This document shows, piece after piece, positions 34,816 through 44,415 of a stretch of 64,000 nucleotides of DNA. Source of the DNA: Mucilaginibacter oryzae. GTDB lineage: Bacteria > Bacteroidota > Bacteroidia > Sphingobacteriales > Sphingobacteriaceae. The DNA lies in NCBI RefSeq assembly GCF_003148845.1, contig NZ_QGHA01000002.1, positions 728,974 to 792,973 of the forward strand, written 5' to 3'. The translations under genes were made by a program, and so were the position numbers. The stretch's first letter is position 1, and each line of letters opens with the position of its first letter. Below the pieces are notes generated by a model that was given only the letters and a program-made list of their open reading frames with translations, was not told where the DNA came from and did not search any database.

Positions 34816-35571
34816 ATGAAAAAAATAACCCTGCTATTCAGCTTTTGCCTGTTAACTGTAGCCGCTTTCGGGCAAAAAGCGCCGCGTTTTAAAGTCATCG
34901 CCCTTTACGAAAACGGCGGCCACCACGTTGAATATTCAAAAGCGGCTAAAGTCTGGCTCAATAAACTGGCTGCCGACAGTAATTTTTCTATCGATTATAT
35001 TCAGAATACGGATAAGATCAATGACGCTTTCTTATCTAATTACCAATTGTTTATCCAATTGGATTATCCGCCCTATGCCTGGAAGGAACCGGCTGTAAAA
35101 GCCTTTGAAAAGTATATTGATGAGGGCAAAGGCGGCTGGATCGGTTTTCACCACGCAACCCTGCTGGGTGAGTTTGACGGCTACCCCATGTGGAACTGGT
35201 TCTGGAATTATATGGGCGGCATCAGGTTTAAAAACTACATAGCCACCTTTGCTAAGGGGACGGTAAATGTGGAAGACAAAAAACACCCGGTGATGAAAGG
35301 CGTATCTCCGTCATTTATGGTGCAGAAGGAGGAATGGTATACGTATGATAAAAGTCCGCGGACCAATGTCCATGTATTGGCCTCGGTGGATGAAGCTACC
35401 TATGAGCCTAAAGACGGCATCACCATGGGCGATCACCCGGTGATCTGGACTAACCCCGTTAAAAAAGCGCGCAATGTCTACATTTTTATGGGGCATTCGC
35501 CCGTACTTTTCGATAGCAAGGACTATACGACCTTGTTCAGTAACGCTATTTTTTGGGCGGCTGAAAAGTAA
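34816..35571 (+). CDS. Exported ThuA-domain protein
   Basis: A 251-residue protein with a signal peptide (MKKITLLFSFCLLTVAAFG). The mature part is a ThuA-like, class I glutamine amidotransferase-type fold: YENGGHHVEYSKAAKVWLNK, GWIGFHHATLLGEFDG, MGGIRFKNYIATFAKG and a late FMGHSPVLFDS. Members occur with carbohydrate genes in Bacteroidota, but the reaction is not settled. It is a single gene, 310 bases before the universal stress protein. Confidence 0.85.
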   Translation: MKKITLLFSFCLLTVAAFGQKAPRFKVIALYENGGHHVEYSKAAKVWLNKLAADSNFSIDYIQNTDKINDAFLSNYQLFIQLDYPPYAWKEPAVKAFEKYIDEGKGGWIGFHHATLLGEFDGYPMWNWFWNYMGGIRFKNYIATFAKGTVNVEDKKHPVMKGVSPSFMVQKEEWYTYDKSPRTNVHVLASVDEATYEPKDGITMGDHPVIWTNPVKKARNVYIFMGHSPVLFDSKDYTTLFSNAIFWAAEK

Positions 35572-35882
35572 AGTGGGGCATTGCCCGCAATGCTATGCTA
35601 TAAACACGCTACTCCCTTGTTATCCGGAAAGAAACAATACTTTTTACATGCCACCTAATTATTAAGGCTTTACAGGCTTTATCTATTTTTAAAATCTGTA
35701 TTTTTAATCTATAGTTAATATTTGTTTTGCCGGGATTACTTACCTTTTTAACTTGAAAATCCCAATTATTTGTTTTCAATAATGAACTGACAATTTCATG
35801 ACGGATTAATTAGAAATTAAATAAAACTAATCCAATTTTCTGTCGTTATATCAAAATACATCTCATCTAACATCTGCTATAT
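35572..35882. other. Intergenic, nothing recognised
   Basis: About 310 bases, AT-rich in its right half, between the ThuA gene and the universal stress protein. No hairpin terminator or repeat stands out. Confidence 0.35.
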
Positions 35883-36647
35883 ATGAAATCTATTTTGGTA
35901 ATTCACAACCTTAAAAGTGAGAGCCGGAACGCCCTTGCTTATGCCGGTGAATTAAGTGAAAAATTGAATGTTAAGGTTGTAGTTACCTACACGGTGCCTG
36001 AGTCGCGCAGTTTATCCACGCAACATACGGTTTTCGACGATAGTCTTTTGTGTGATGATGCGCACGAGCATGCACATAATGCCGACAATATAGTTCACCT
36101 TGGCTATCTCGATACGATGGGCATATCGCTTCATGACATCATCGTGAGGTACGACATCGGGATTATTGTAAAAGGTATTTCAGGTACCGCCCAGGAGGCA
36201 TATGAAGAACTTAAGCCGGTTTTGCACCATACCGTTTGCCCTGTGCTCGCAATTCCGGAAGATGCAGCTTGCAGTCTCCATAACCTGGGCTACTTAACCG
36301 ATTTGAGGTTTGCCAAAAAATCGATCACCTGTTTTATTAATCAACTTGTTTCGTCGGCAAACATCAGCGCCGGTTTATTTAACATAGCTGAACCGGGTGT
36401 TCCTTTTATGCACGAGGGTTACGCCGAAACCTTATTTGCAGAAACCTTCGGAAACCATGGCCTAAACCTCATAAACATCAGGGAAAGAAACATGAACAAA
36501 ACAATCGATGTATTGACCAATATTATGCAGGTTGATCTTTTTGTGCTCTGCAACCGCAGTTCGCAGCTAAGCGCGGTTTGGGAGCATTATGAAGCGCATG
36601 CCGGGGAGCCCCATACACAATTCCCATTTTTAATATTTCCGTGCTGA
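35883..36647 (+). CDS. Universal stress protein family, two-domain length
   Basis: A 254-residue protein that begins MKSILVIHNLKSESRNALAYAGELSEKLN, the first strand and helix of the UspA fold. The first half ends with HHTVCPVLAIPEDA, as in Usp domains. The second half is more diverged. There is no clear ATP-binding GxxGxxxxS motif. Such proteins respond to stress; the role here is unknown. It precedes a small HTH protein by 72 bases. Confidence 0.75.
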   Translation: MKSILVIHNLKSESRNALAYAGELSEKLNVKVVVTYTVPESRSLSTQHTVFDDSLLCDDAHEHAHNADNIVHLGYLDTMGISLHDIIVRYDIGIIVKGISGTAQEAYEELKPVLHHTVCPVLAIPEDAACSLHNLGYLTDLRFAKKSITCFINQLVSSANISAGLFNIAEPGVPFMHEGYAETLFAETFGNHGLNLINIRERNMNKTIDVLTNIMQVDLFVLCNRSSQLSAVWEHYEAHAGEPHTQFPFLIFPC

Positions 36648-36682
36648 GGACAGAATTATCTGCTGACATACTGTTGTCATCG

Positions 36683-36720
36683 TACCTTAACACATTTGTA
36701 TGAAAAAATGTGTTAAGGTA
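36683..36720. promoter_or_regulatory. 15-bp perfect inverted repeat at the start codon of the HTH gene
   Basis: TACCTTAACACATTT (36683-36697), an 8-nt spacer, and AAATGTGTTAAGGTA (36706-36720). The last base of the right arm is the A of the ATG of the next gene. It could be an autoregulatory operator for the HTH protein, or an mRNA hairpin that hides the start codon region. Confidence 0.75.
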
Positions 36721-37025
36721 TGAACCGGGCCGACAGGTTGCTTAAAATATTGGTATTGCTGCAAAGCAGGGAGATAGCAACCATCGACCTGCTCAAACAA
36801 CATTTCCGGATAAGTACCCGGACAGCTTATCAGGATCTGCAAGCATTAAAACAACTAAAAATAACGGTAACCTTTAACGATACTAAAGGTTGCTTTGTAT
36901 TAACAGGAAGTTGTACCTCGCCGTTAAGCGGTAAAGAAATTGTTTCGAAGCCGATGCTGATTGTGCCGCCTGCCATTAAAAATGAAACCCTTCAGATCGC
37001 CCTCACCAAAGGAGCCCCAAGATGA
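36720..37025 (+). CDS. Small HTH protein resembling the DNA-binding half of WYL/DeoR-type regulators
   Basis: A 101-residue protein whose first 60 residues are an HTH_11/DeoR-like winged helix (MNRADRLLKILVLLQSREIA, LKQHFRISTRTAYQDLQAL). The family usually continues with a ligand-sensing WYL domain of 200 residues; here only about 40 residues, Pro- and Lys-rich, follow. Either the gene is naturally short or it has lost its sensor. A perfect inverted repeat at the start codon suggests it binds its own promoter. Confidence 0.75.
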   Translation: MNRADRLLKILVLLQSREIATIDLLKQHFRISTRTAYQDLQALKQLKITVTFNDTKGCFVLTGSCTSPLSGKEIVSKPMLIVPPAIKNETLQIALTKGAPR

Positions 37026-37212
37026 TCATAGTTTCTCATCGTAACCGGCCTCATCATTAATTAAATGGTGTAAAATCAAACTGATTTTTCTTGAGTTTGC
37101 TGAAGTGCATTATTTTTGCCGGAACCTGGCCTGGAGTAATGAAATCACCACCACTTTCCTTGTAACATAAGAGTTTTGTTGTTGTCTATATATCATCATC
37201 ATCAACTTACTT

Positions 37213-38604
37213 ATGAAATCGAAATTAAAATACAACTTGCTGTCAATCATAGTTTTTTTATCGGCGACAAGCTTCGTGCAGGCACAACAAAACAAGGAGG
37301 TACTGATTGACACGCTGATTCGCCGCGCAAACCGGCTCGGGATGTTTAATGGTAACGTGTTGGTGGCCGAAGGGGGCAAAATAATATACAAAGCAGCAGT
37401 TGGGTATGCCGATGCTTCCAAAACAACGAAGTTAACCACGGCTTACCGCTTTCACATCGGTTCGATAGCCAAAGAGTTTAACGCAGTTGGCATTATGATG
37501 CTGCAACAGCAGGGAAAGCTTAAGTTGGATGACAAGCTATCCAAATATCTGCCCGAATTACCTTCCTGGGCAGATTCGATCAGGATCATTAATTTGCTAC
37601 AGTACACCAGCGGTCTGCCAGATGTAAAATGGAAAACGGTTAAAAGCGACGCCGATAATATGGCCGATTTGATGAAGATCAAGCAGCTTAATTCAGAACC
37701 GGGAAAGAAATATAACTACAACAATAACAATGTGTTTTTGCAACGCCGGGTTATCGAAAAAATAACAGGCATAAGCTTTAAACAGTTTGTTGAAGACTAC
37801 GAACTGAAACCCTTAGGAATGAACACAGCGGTTATCGATCCTACAGAAAAAGATCCTCTTATAGCACGGGCTTATGATAATAAAGGCAACACCGATCCGT
37901 TTTTTAACCCCATATCGGGATGGACGGCTGTAACACTTGATGACTTTTATGCCTGGGCGAACGCCATAACCAAATTTAAACTAATTACCCCTCAAACCAC
38001 CCGCGAGATCATTAACGGCGTTAGCGCAAACCGGCAATCGGGGCTTGGCGGTGGGAGCATGAGTGGCGATAAAATGATAAGCCACATTCATGATGGCACC
38101 AGCAGGAATTACCAGGCATTACTGGTAAGCAAAGTACCCGAGGGTGTCACCATCATTTTAATGACCAACAACAAACAAGGAAACCTTTACGCCATCAGCA
38201 GATCAATAGAAGCTATTTTAAAAGGAAAACCTTACGCGCAGATCAAAAAATCGTTTACAGACGAATTTCGAGCTAAAATTGATTCTTTAAATGGTGCACA
38301 GATCATCGCTTTTTATAATGATGTTAAAGCTAAACACGCGGATGAATATAGCTTTGACGGTGAGGACACCCTTAACCAATTAGGTTACTACCTGATGGGA
38401 GATAAGCGCCTGGCCGATGCTATCACCGTTTTTGAATACAACACCAAATTATTTCCTAAATCCGGCAATGTTTTCGACAGTTTAGGCGAAGCGTATTATA
38501 ACCAGGGAAATAAGCCGTTGGCGTTGCTCAACTACAAAAAGTCGTTGCAGCTCGACCCAACCAATGATAACGCAAAAAAGATAATAGCCGAACTCGATAA
38601 ATAG
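37213..38604 (+). CDS. Exported serine hydrolase (beta-lactamase family) with TPR tail
   Basis: A 463-residue protein with a signal peptide (LLSIIVFLSATSFVQA). The N-terminal domain is a class C beta-lactamase/DD-peptidase-like fold: the SxxK motif is in HIGSIAKEF near residue 84, the Tyr motif in KYNYNNNN near 175, and HDG near 295. From about 385 on, two TPR repeats follow (ADAITVFEYNTKLFPKSG, DSLGEAYYNQGNKPLALLNY). Such fusions are common in Bacteroidota. The substrate is unknown. Confidence 0.88.
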   Translation: MKSKLKYNLLSIIVFLSATSFVQAQQNKEVLIDTLIRRANRLGMFNGNVLVAEGGKIIYKAAVGYADASKTTKLTTAYRFHIGSIAKEFNAVGIMMLQQQGKLKLDDKLSKYLPELPSWADSIRIINLLQYTSGLPDVKWKTVKSDADNMADLMKIKQLNSEPGKKYNYNNNNVFLQRRVIEKITGISFKQFVEDYELKPLGMNTAVIDPTEKDPLIARAYDNKGNTDPFFNPISGWTAVTLDDFYAWANAITKFKLITPQTTREIINGVSANRQSGLGGGSMSGDKMISHIHDGTSRNYQALLVSKVPEGVTIILMTNNKQGNLYAISRSIEAILKGKPYAQIKKSFTDEFRAKIDSLNGAQIIAFYNDVKAKHADEYSFDGEDTLNQLGYYLMGDKRLADAITVFEYNTKLFPKSGNVFDSLGEAYYNQGNKPLALLNYKKSLQLDPTNDNAKKIIAELDK

Positions 38605-38891
38605 TACCGAACTCATCAGAGTGAGAAATTTGAATTGTAACACCGGCAGGAGTAGGGTAGTTACTCAGCCTGCATCGTTTTAATATATAGGCCCATTCAA
38701 ACTTTACGTTGCCGGTATTGTTGATTGCCAAAGACGCGCCGTACCGAAATTGACAGCATTTTTTTGAACTTATTGTATTTTGAACTGGCATATTGAAAAA
38801 GATGATTTAACTTTAGCCTGTTTATAAACCGGCACTTATGGTCGGCAGTAAAACAGGACCAAACCCGAAAAACTGAAAACACATACCCACT

Positions 38892-40628
38892 ATGCAGGAG
38901 TTAGACCCTACCATTCTCGCCAAAGCCAATTCATGGCTCGAAGGAAATTATGATGCTGATGTAAAGCAGCAAATTCAACAGTTAATTGATGACAAAGCGT
39001 ACACCGAACTTACAGACTCTTTTTACCGCGACCTGGAATTTGGTACCGGTGGTTTACGCGGCATTATGGGGCCCGGCTCAAACCGTATCAACAAATACAC
39101 CATTGGCGCGGCCACACAGGGCCTGGCCAACTACCTGAAAAAAACTTATCCCGGCGAAAAGATCAAGGTTGCTATCGCGCATGACAGCCGCAATAACGCC
39201 GACTTTTTTTCAACTATTACCGCCGAAGTGTTTTCGGCCAATGATATTTACGTTTACTTTTTCAAAGCCCTGCGCCCAACGCCCGAACTTTCGTTTGCTG
39301 TGCGCCAGTTAGGTTGCAAAAGCGGCGTAATGTTAACAGCGTCGCACAATCCGAAAGAGTATAACGGCTACAAAGCCTACGGCGCCGATGGCGGCCAGTT
39401 TGTTGCGCCGCATGATAAAGCGGTGATGGACGAAGTTGCAGCCATCAGCAGCATCGACGAAATTAAATTTACCCGCGTTGATGCCAACATCGAAGAAATA
39501 GGAGAGGATATCGACGAGCTTTACCTGAGCAAGATTGCTGAATTATCTGTTTCTCCGGAAGCTATTCAGCGTCAGAAAGACCTTAAAATTGTTTATTCAC
39601 CAATCCATGGTACCGGTATCACCCTAACACCGCAGGCCTTAAAACGCTTTGGGTTTGAAAACGTGATCCTGGTTGAAGAGCAGATTACCCCTGATGGTAA
39701 CTTCCCGACCGTAATTTATCCTAACCCTGAAGAAAAGGAGGCTTTAACGCTTGCCCTTAAAAAAGCGCAGGAAACCGATGCCGACCTGGTACTGGCAACC
39801 GACCCTGATGCCGACCGCGTAGGTATAGCCGTTAAAAATACCGATGGCGAGTTTATTTTGCTGAATGGTAACCAAACCGGCGCCATGCTCATCAATTACC
39901 TGTTAAGCGCCTGGGAAGATAAAGGCAAGCTCACCGGCAAGGAGTATATTGTAAAAACTATTGTAACCACTAATTTAATTGATCGCATCGCCGAAGCCAA
40001 AAATGTAACCTGCTACAATACGCTTACCGGCTTTAAGTATATCGGCGAGCTGATGACCCAATTTGAGGGCAAGCAAACCTTTATCGGCGGCGGCGAAGAA
40101 AGTTACGGTTATTTAATTGGCGAACTGGTGAGGGATAAAGACGCCGTAGTATCGAGCGCGTTTATTGCCGAGATGACCGCTTATTACAAGGATAAAGGCA
40201 GCAGCCTGTTCGAAGCCCTGCTTGAAACTTATGTGCAATACGGTTTTTATAAAGAAAAATTGATCTCCTTAACCAAAAAAGGTAAAACCGGCGCCGAAGA
40301 GATTAAAGAGATGATGGAGAAATTCCGCACTAATCCTCCGGCTACCTTAGGCGGATCAAAAGTGGTTACGCTGAAAGATTACGAAAAACGTGTGGAAACT
40401 GATTTAACCACCAATACAACCAGGCCTATCGAACTGCCCGTATCAGACGTGCTGCAGTTTATTACCGAAGATGGCAGCATCATTTCGGCCCGCCCATCGG
40501 GTACCGAGCCTAAAATTAAGTTTTATTGCAGCGTGAATGGCAAGTTGGAAAGTAAAGAGGCTTATGCCGAAACCGACAAGCAACTTGATGCCAAAGTAGC
40601 TTCAATTATGCAGGACCTGGGCGTTTAA
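38892..40628 (+). CDS. Phospho-sugar mutase (phosphoglucomutase/phosphomannomutase family)
   Basis: A 578-residue alpha-D-phosphohexomutase. The phosphoserine loop TASHNP is at residues 149-154 (Ser151), the metal-binding DPDADR at 304-309, the sugar-binding GGGEESYG near 395-402, and the phosphate-binding RPSGTEPKIKFY near the end. It interconverts hexose 1- and 6-phosphates, linking glycogen, cell-wall precursor and sugar use. It is a single gene that ends in a strong bidirectional terminator shared with the RRM gene. Confidence 0.95.
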   Translation: MQELDPTILAKANSWLEGNYDADVKQQIQQLIDDKAYTELTDSFYRDLEFGTGGLRGIMGPGSNRINKYTIGAATQGLANYLKKTYPGEKIKVAIAHDSRNNADFFSTITAEVFSANDIYVYFFKALRPTPELSFAVRQLGCKSGVMLTASHNPKEYNGYKAYGADGGQFVAPHDKAVMDEVAAISSIDEIKFTRVDANIEEIGEDIDELYLSKIAELSVSPEAIQRQKDLKIVYSPIHGTGITLTPQALKRFGFENVILVEEQITPDGNFPTVIYPNPEEKEALTLALKKAQETDADLVLATDPDADRVGIAVKNTDGEFILLNGNQTGAMLINYLLSAWEDKGKLTGKEYIVKTIVTTNLIDRIAEAKNVTCYNTLTGFKYIGELMTQFEGKQTFIGGGEESYGYLIGELVRDKDAVVSSAFIAEMTAYYKDKGSSLFEALLETYVQYGFYKEKLISLTKKGKTGAEEIKEMMEKFRTNPPATLGGSKVVTLKDYEKRVETDLTTNTTRPIELPVSDVLQFITEDGSIISARPSGTEPKIKFYCSVNGKLESKEAYAETDKQLDAKVASIMQDLGV

Positions 40629-40646
40629 TATAAACGTTCCACAAAT

Positions 40647-40687
40647 AAAAAATCCCATCGGTGTTATACACCGATGGGATTTTTTAT
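40647..40687. terminator. Bidirectional 18-bp hairpin terminator
   Basis: AAAAAATCCCATCGGTGT (40647-40664) pairs with ACACCGATGGGATTTTTT (40668-40685) around a TAT loop. A runs on one side and T runs on the other make it work for both the mutase gene and the converging RRM gene. Confidence 0.95.
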
Positions 40688-40703
40688 TTGCAGGTAAAAG
40701 GTT

Positions 40704-41165
40704 TTACATTGTTTTTCTCGGGCGGCGCGGGCGCTCAGATGGTACCCCTGATGAATCGCGGTTACCATTGTTGTTGTTGTTATTATTGGCTCCGTAATTT
40801 GTGCCGCTTTTATTACGGTCATAACTACCTGTACCATAGCTGCGCGGACCTGAATTAGTACCCCGGTTATTGTTACCATACCCGCCGCCGAATGATTTAC
40901 GTGGAGGCGGTGCCTTTTTTACAAAATCATCGTTTATTTTAACGCTCAGCACACGGTCTCCTATCTGCATACCATCAAGGGCTATTGCGGCGTTTTCAGC
41001 GCCGGTCCTATCTTTCATTTCAAGAAAGGCGTAACCCTTGCAAACCCGGGTTTTTTTATCGCGTACAATTTTAATCGTTTCCACATCGCCATGCGGACCT
41101 ATCATTTTAACAATTTCCAGTTCGGTCATTTCCAATGGAAATCCGCCGACAAATAATTTGACCAT
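40704..41165 (-). CDS. RRM RNA-binding protein with Gly/Asn-rich tail
   Basis: A 153-residue protein. Residues 1-80 form one RNA recognition motif: RNP2 LFVGGFP at 4-10 and RNP1 KGYAFLEM at 43-50. The rest is disordered and low in complexity, with KSFGGGYGNNNRG, a run of seven Asn, and a basic end PRRPRKTM. Such RRM proteins are abundant in Bacteroidota, which lack some Hfq-type chaperones, and may bind many mRNAs. Single gene. Confidence 0.93.
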   Translation of the reverse strand: MVKLFVGGFPLEMTELEIVKMIGPHGDVETIKIVRDKKTRVCKGYAFLEMKDRTGAENAAIALDGMQIGDRVLSVKINDDFVKKAPPPRKSFGGGYGNNNRGTNSGPRSYGTGSYDRNKSGTNYGANNNNNNNGNRDSSGVPSERPRRPRKTM

Positions 41166-41302
41166 TTATAAAATTAAATATTTATGATGATAAAAAAACC
41201 ACCTGGCGCAAATTTCGTTTCATTTTTTTAAAATAAAAGGATGTTTTCAACCTGGTACAAAGTTTTTTTCACCTAACGAGAAATTATAGCATGCCATGAT
41301 AA

Positions 41303-41902
41303 TCAACGCAATGCAGATAATGACTGGCTGTAAGTGCTGATGCCCTGATTGGTTTTATTGGCAGTGATCCTGCTTTCAAGGTCTCTGCTGGTAAATATGG
41401 CCACCCCGAGATCTGTTTTGACTTCATATCTAAGGCTCAGGCTCAGCTGGTTGGTATCCCAATTATAAATATCGGCGTAATCATCGGGCCGGGAGGTGCA
41501 GGGGCCGTAGGCTTTTAAAAAGTTACTTAGCACTTTGTAGGCATCACGTATTTTAAAAAACAGGTATATATTAACTATTTTATCCCGGTAGGTTCGTAAG
41601 CCGATAGCATCTAACGATAAACTGTCGCCCAGGGCCATCAGGTTTTCGTCGTGGTATTGATATTTTAGACAGCTATCCTGGTCAATACGGCTGTCGCCGT
41701 CAAGATAGCTGAGATTGCCGGCTGGTAGATCTTTAATGTTCTGACCGAGCAGCAGGTTCCCGATGCCGTTACAAAAATTCAGATATTCAACCGAACCGGG
41801 TTTTGACGATTGCGACCAGCCCGATAAAGGCGAAAGGCAGGCTATAACTAAGATCAGCCCGGTTAACAGGCTGTGAACCGCGGAGCTTTGGCTTGTTTTC
41901 AT
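41303..41902 (-). CDS. Exported protein of unknown function
   Basis: A 199-residue protein with a signal peptide (HSLLTGLILVIACLSPLSGWS). No family is recognised. The mature part has three Cys (FCNGIG, DSCLKYQ, GPCTSR) and alternating strands and helices. It is a single gene divergent from the DUF6377 regulator gene and next to the RRM gene. A 390-base gap (41903-42294), AT-rich and without an ORF, separates it from the regulator gene. Confidence 0.65.
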   Translation of the reverse strand: MKTSQSSAVHSLLTGLILVIACLSPLSGWSQSSKPGSVEYLNFCNGIGNLLLGQNIKDLPAGNLSYLDGDSRIDQDSCLKYQYHDENLMALGDSLSLDAIGLRTYRDKIVNIYLFFKIRDAYKVLSNFLKAYGPCTSRPDDYADIYNWDTNQLSLSLRYEVKTDLGVAIFTSRDLESRITANKTNQGISTYSQSLSALR

Positions 41903-42294
41903 AGTCGGATTTTTTAAACAAAACCAAACAAGGCCGATGCCATAGCTGCCTATAGGTTAATTTTTATTAACTTTTATGTAATTCATATAATTCAGGTCTG
42001 TTAAGCGATAATTTATCAAAAAATGCTTGTCGTTGCACCTTATTTGTTGTATCAAAAATCAAACAGCGTATAGTTTTTATTACTAACACTTTAGCTTTTA
42101 TTTAATAAAATTCTTAATTTGATACATGTGGTTTGTTTATTACCGGTAACTATCAACCAATATGCTTTAACAAGAGGCTTATGTTAAAAACAAATCGATT
42201 ATAACAGGTATTAGCAATGCCTGTAATGTATATATTTGGATATATAAACCGGTATTAAGCAAAGCCTGCTTATTCTTTCAGCTGTTAAACCAAA
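41903..42294. other. AT-rich divergent promoter region
   Basis: About 390 bases between two divergent genes, strongly AT-rich, without ORFs. It should contain both promoters; no clear element was identified. Confidence 0.4.
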
Positions 42295-43905
42295 ATGAGA
42301 TATTTTTTTTGCCTGCTATTCTTATTGATAAGTGTGAATGTAAATGCTTTTACCAACACGGATGCTTTACTGGAAGAACTGAAAACCGAAATAGCGAAGA
42401 AGCCGGCGTATGAGGAGGCGAAGGAGCAACGGATAAAAAGTATAAAATCATTATTGCTCAGGTTGCCGTCTACAGAGCAGGATGCGCGCTTTGATGCCTG
42501 GGATAAGCTGTACACCGAATATAAATCATACCAGTTCGATTCGGCTTACGTTTATGTTGATAAGATGATCGGGTTGAGCAAGGCTACAGGCAATAAACCT
42601 AAAGAATACCACAGTTATGTTAAAATGGCCTTCATCCTGCTTTCTTCGGGCATGTTTAACGAAACTTTCGATTACCTGCGCAAAATTAATGTTCAGGCGC
42701 TCAGTAACCCGGATAAAGTTGATTATTACTTTTTTTTGGCGCGATGCTATTACGATCTCGCCAATTATAACGACGACCGGTATTTTAGTCCCCGTTATGT
42801 TGAAGCCGGTAATAAAAGTATCGATTCGGCGATAGTTTATTGCGGTACAGATCAGATTTCCAGAACCTACCTCATCGGATTACAGGGTTTTCACAAAAAG
42901 GACTTTAAAGAGGGTAGGGCGAGGTTTGCCGCGCTGCTGGAACGAAATATGCCCATTTCTATGCATTTAAGGGCGATGGTGTCATGTACCCTTGGTTTAA
43001 TCAACCTCGAAGATGGGCGCAGTGATGAGGCGCTTGACCAGATGATCCAGTCTGCTATTGCTGACATCAGGTCGTCCACCCGCGAAAACATGGCAATACA
43101 CAGCGTAGCGGAAATTCTTTACAAAAAAGGCGATATCAAGGACGCCTATAATTTTATACAGATAGCAAAAGAAGACGCGGATTTTTATGGCGCCCGGCAA
43201 CGCAAAATCAGGATAGCTGCCGTTTTACCGCTCATAGCAGCTGCCGAACTGGATAACACGGAACATCAAAAAAACAGGTTTCTGGTTTTTTTAATCATCA
43301 TCACGTTGCTGGCTGTTCTGGTTGTGTTTTTCCTGGTGATGATAGCGAAGCAGTTAAAGAAACTTAAAGTTAAGGAAAGTATAATAGAGGCTAAAAACAT
43401 CCAGTTAAAAAACATCAACGGCAAGCTGATTGAAGATGCCAGGATCAAGGAAGAGTATATCGGCCAGTTTTTTAAAGCGATATCGGGTTACATTGTTAAA
43501 CTCGAAAATTTAAAAATCTCAATAGATGCCAAGCTCTCCATGAAAAAGTATGATGCTATCCATACGTTTATTGATGCGATAGACATTAAAAAGGAGCGCG
43601 AAAGTTTATATTACAGCTTTGACCATATTTTCCTTAAGATCTTCCCTAACTTTATAACCGTTTTTAACAGCCTGTTCGCCGAGAAAGACCAGATCTGGCC
43701 GGACGAAGACGAAGTATTAAATACCGACCTGAGGATATTCGCGCTTATCAGGATGGGTATTAACGATAACGAAACCATAGCAAAAATACTGGAGTATTCG
43801 GTTAATACCATTTACGTTTATAAAATGCGCATCAAAGCCAAATCATTACACCCCGAGCATTTTGAGCAACGCATTATGGATATCAAAGCTTTCGACTATG
43901 ATTGA
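42295..43905 (+). CDS. DUF6377-type TPR/membrane regulator with LuxR-like HTH
   Basis: A 536-residue protein with a signal peptide (MRYFFCLLFLLISVNVNA). A TPR-like helical sensor (about 30-320) follows, then one membrane helix (FLVFLIIITLLAVLVVFFLVMIA, about 330-352), a coiled coil, and a C-terminal helix-turn-helix (RIFALIRMGINDNETIAKIL then VNTIYVYKMRIK) like LuxR domains. This layout is typical of regulators next to SusC/SusD loci in Bacteroidota. It is upstream of the susC-like gene by 510 bases and likely controls it. Confidence 0.88.
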   Translation: MRYFFCLLFLLISVNVNAFTNTDALLEELKTEIAKKPAYEEAKEQRIKSIKSLLLRLPSTEQDARFDAWDKLYTEYKSYQFDSAYVYVDKMIGLSKATGNKPKEYHSYVKMAFILLSSGMFNETFDYLRKINVQALSNPDKVDYYFFLARCYYDLANYNDDRYFSPRYVEAGNKSIDSAIVYCGTDQISRTYLIGLQGFHKKDFKEGRARFAALLERNMPISMHLRAMVSCTLGLINLEDGRSDEALDQMIQSAIADIRSSTRENMAIHSVAEILYKKGDIKDAYNFIQIAKEDADFYGARQRKIRIAAVLPLIAAAELDNTEHQKNRFLVFLIIITLLAVLVVFFLVMIAKQLKKLKVKESIIEAKNIQLKNINGKLIEDARIKEEYIGQFFKAISGYIVKLENLKISIDAKLSMKKYDAIHTFIDAIDIKKERESLYYSFDHIFLKIFPNFITVFNSLFAEKDQIWPDEDEVLNTDLRIFALIRMGINDNETIAKILEYSVNTIYVYKMRIKAKSLHPEHFEQRIMDIKAFDYD

Positions 43906-43937
43906 TTATTTCGCGATATCACTATGCCCCGCAAGTC

Positions 43938-43968
43938 GGCTTAAACCTGATTTTAGCCCGCTTTTTTG
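43938..43968 (+). terminator. Possible terminator after the DUF6377 gene
   Basis: GGCTTAAA and TTTTAGCC (43938-43945, 43951-43958) form a stem with one mismatch, followed by CGCTTTTTTG. Moderate strength only. Confidence 0.4.
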
Positions 43969-44415
43969 CTTTTTCAGTATTATAAAGCATTAAAAAAGCG
44001 TTATATTTTTTTGCCTATCATAAAATATAAAAATTTGTTTTTCAATTATTTACATTTTAAAAACGCCGAAAAAAGTTATAAAAATATTAAAATAAGCGGT
44101 TTTAAACTTTCCGGCCCCGGCAACATCTTTTTCTGATCTTTTTTATATCTAAATTGCGTTAGATTTTGATCTGTAATAATTGTAAACCATTACGTTTTAA
44201 ACAACCTTGTTTTTGTTAACCTTGGTCCTGTACTAACCTGCACAGCTGTTTGGTGCCTGTGATGCCTGGCTAACTGTATGCTTATATTTTAGGTATTATT
44301 TTCAATATAATGCCGAACTATATGAGCGCAACTTCGTATAAAACAGCGGCTAACAATTTTACCTGTTAAAATCTAAGCCAAACAACAAACCAATTTCAAC
44401 TAAATCTCAAGTTTT
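43969..44415. other. Leader and promoter region of the SusC gene
   Basis: About 450 bases, AT-rich at the start, no ORF of note. It must carry the promoter for the SusC/SusD operon and probably the target of the upstream regulator. Confidence 0.4.
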
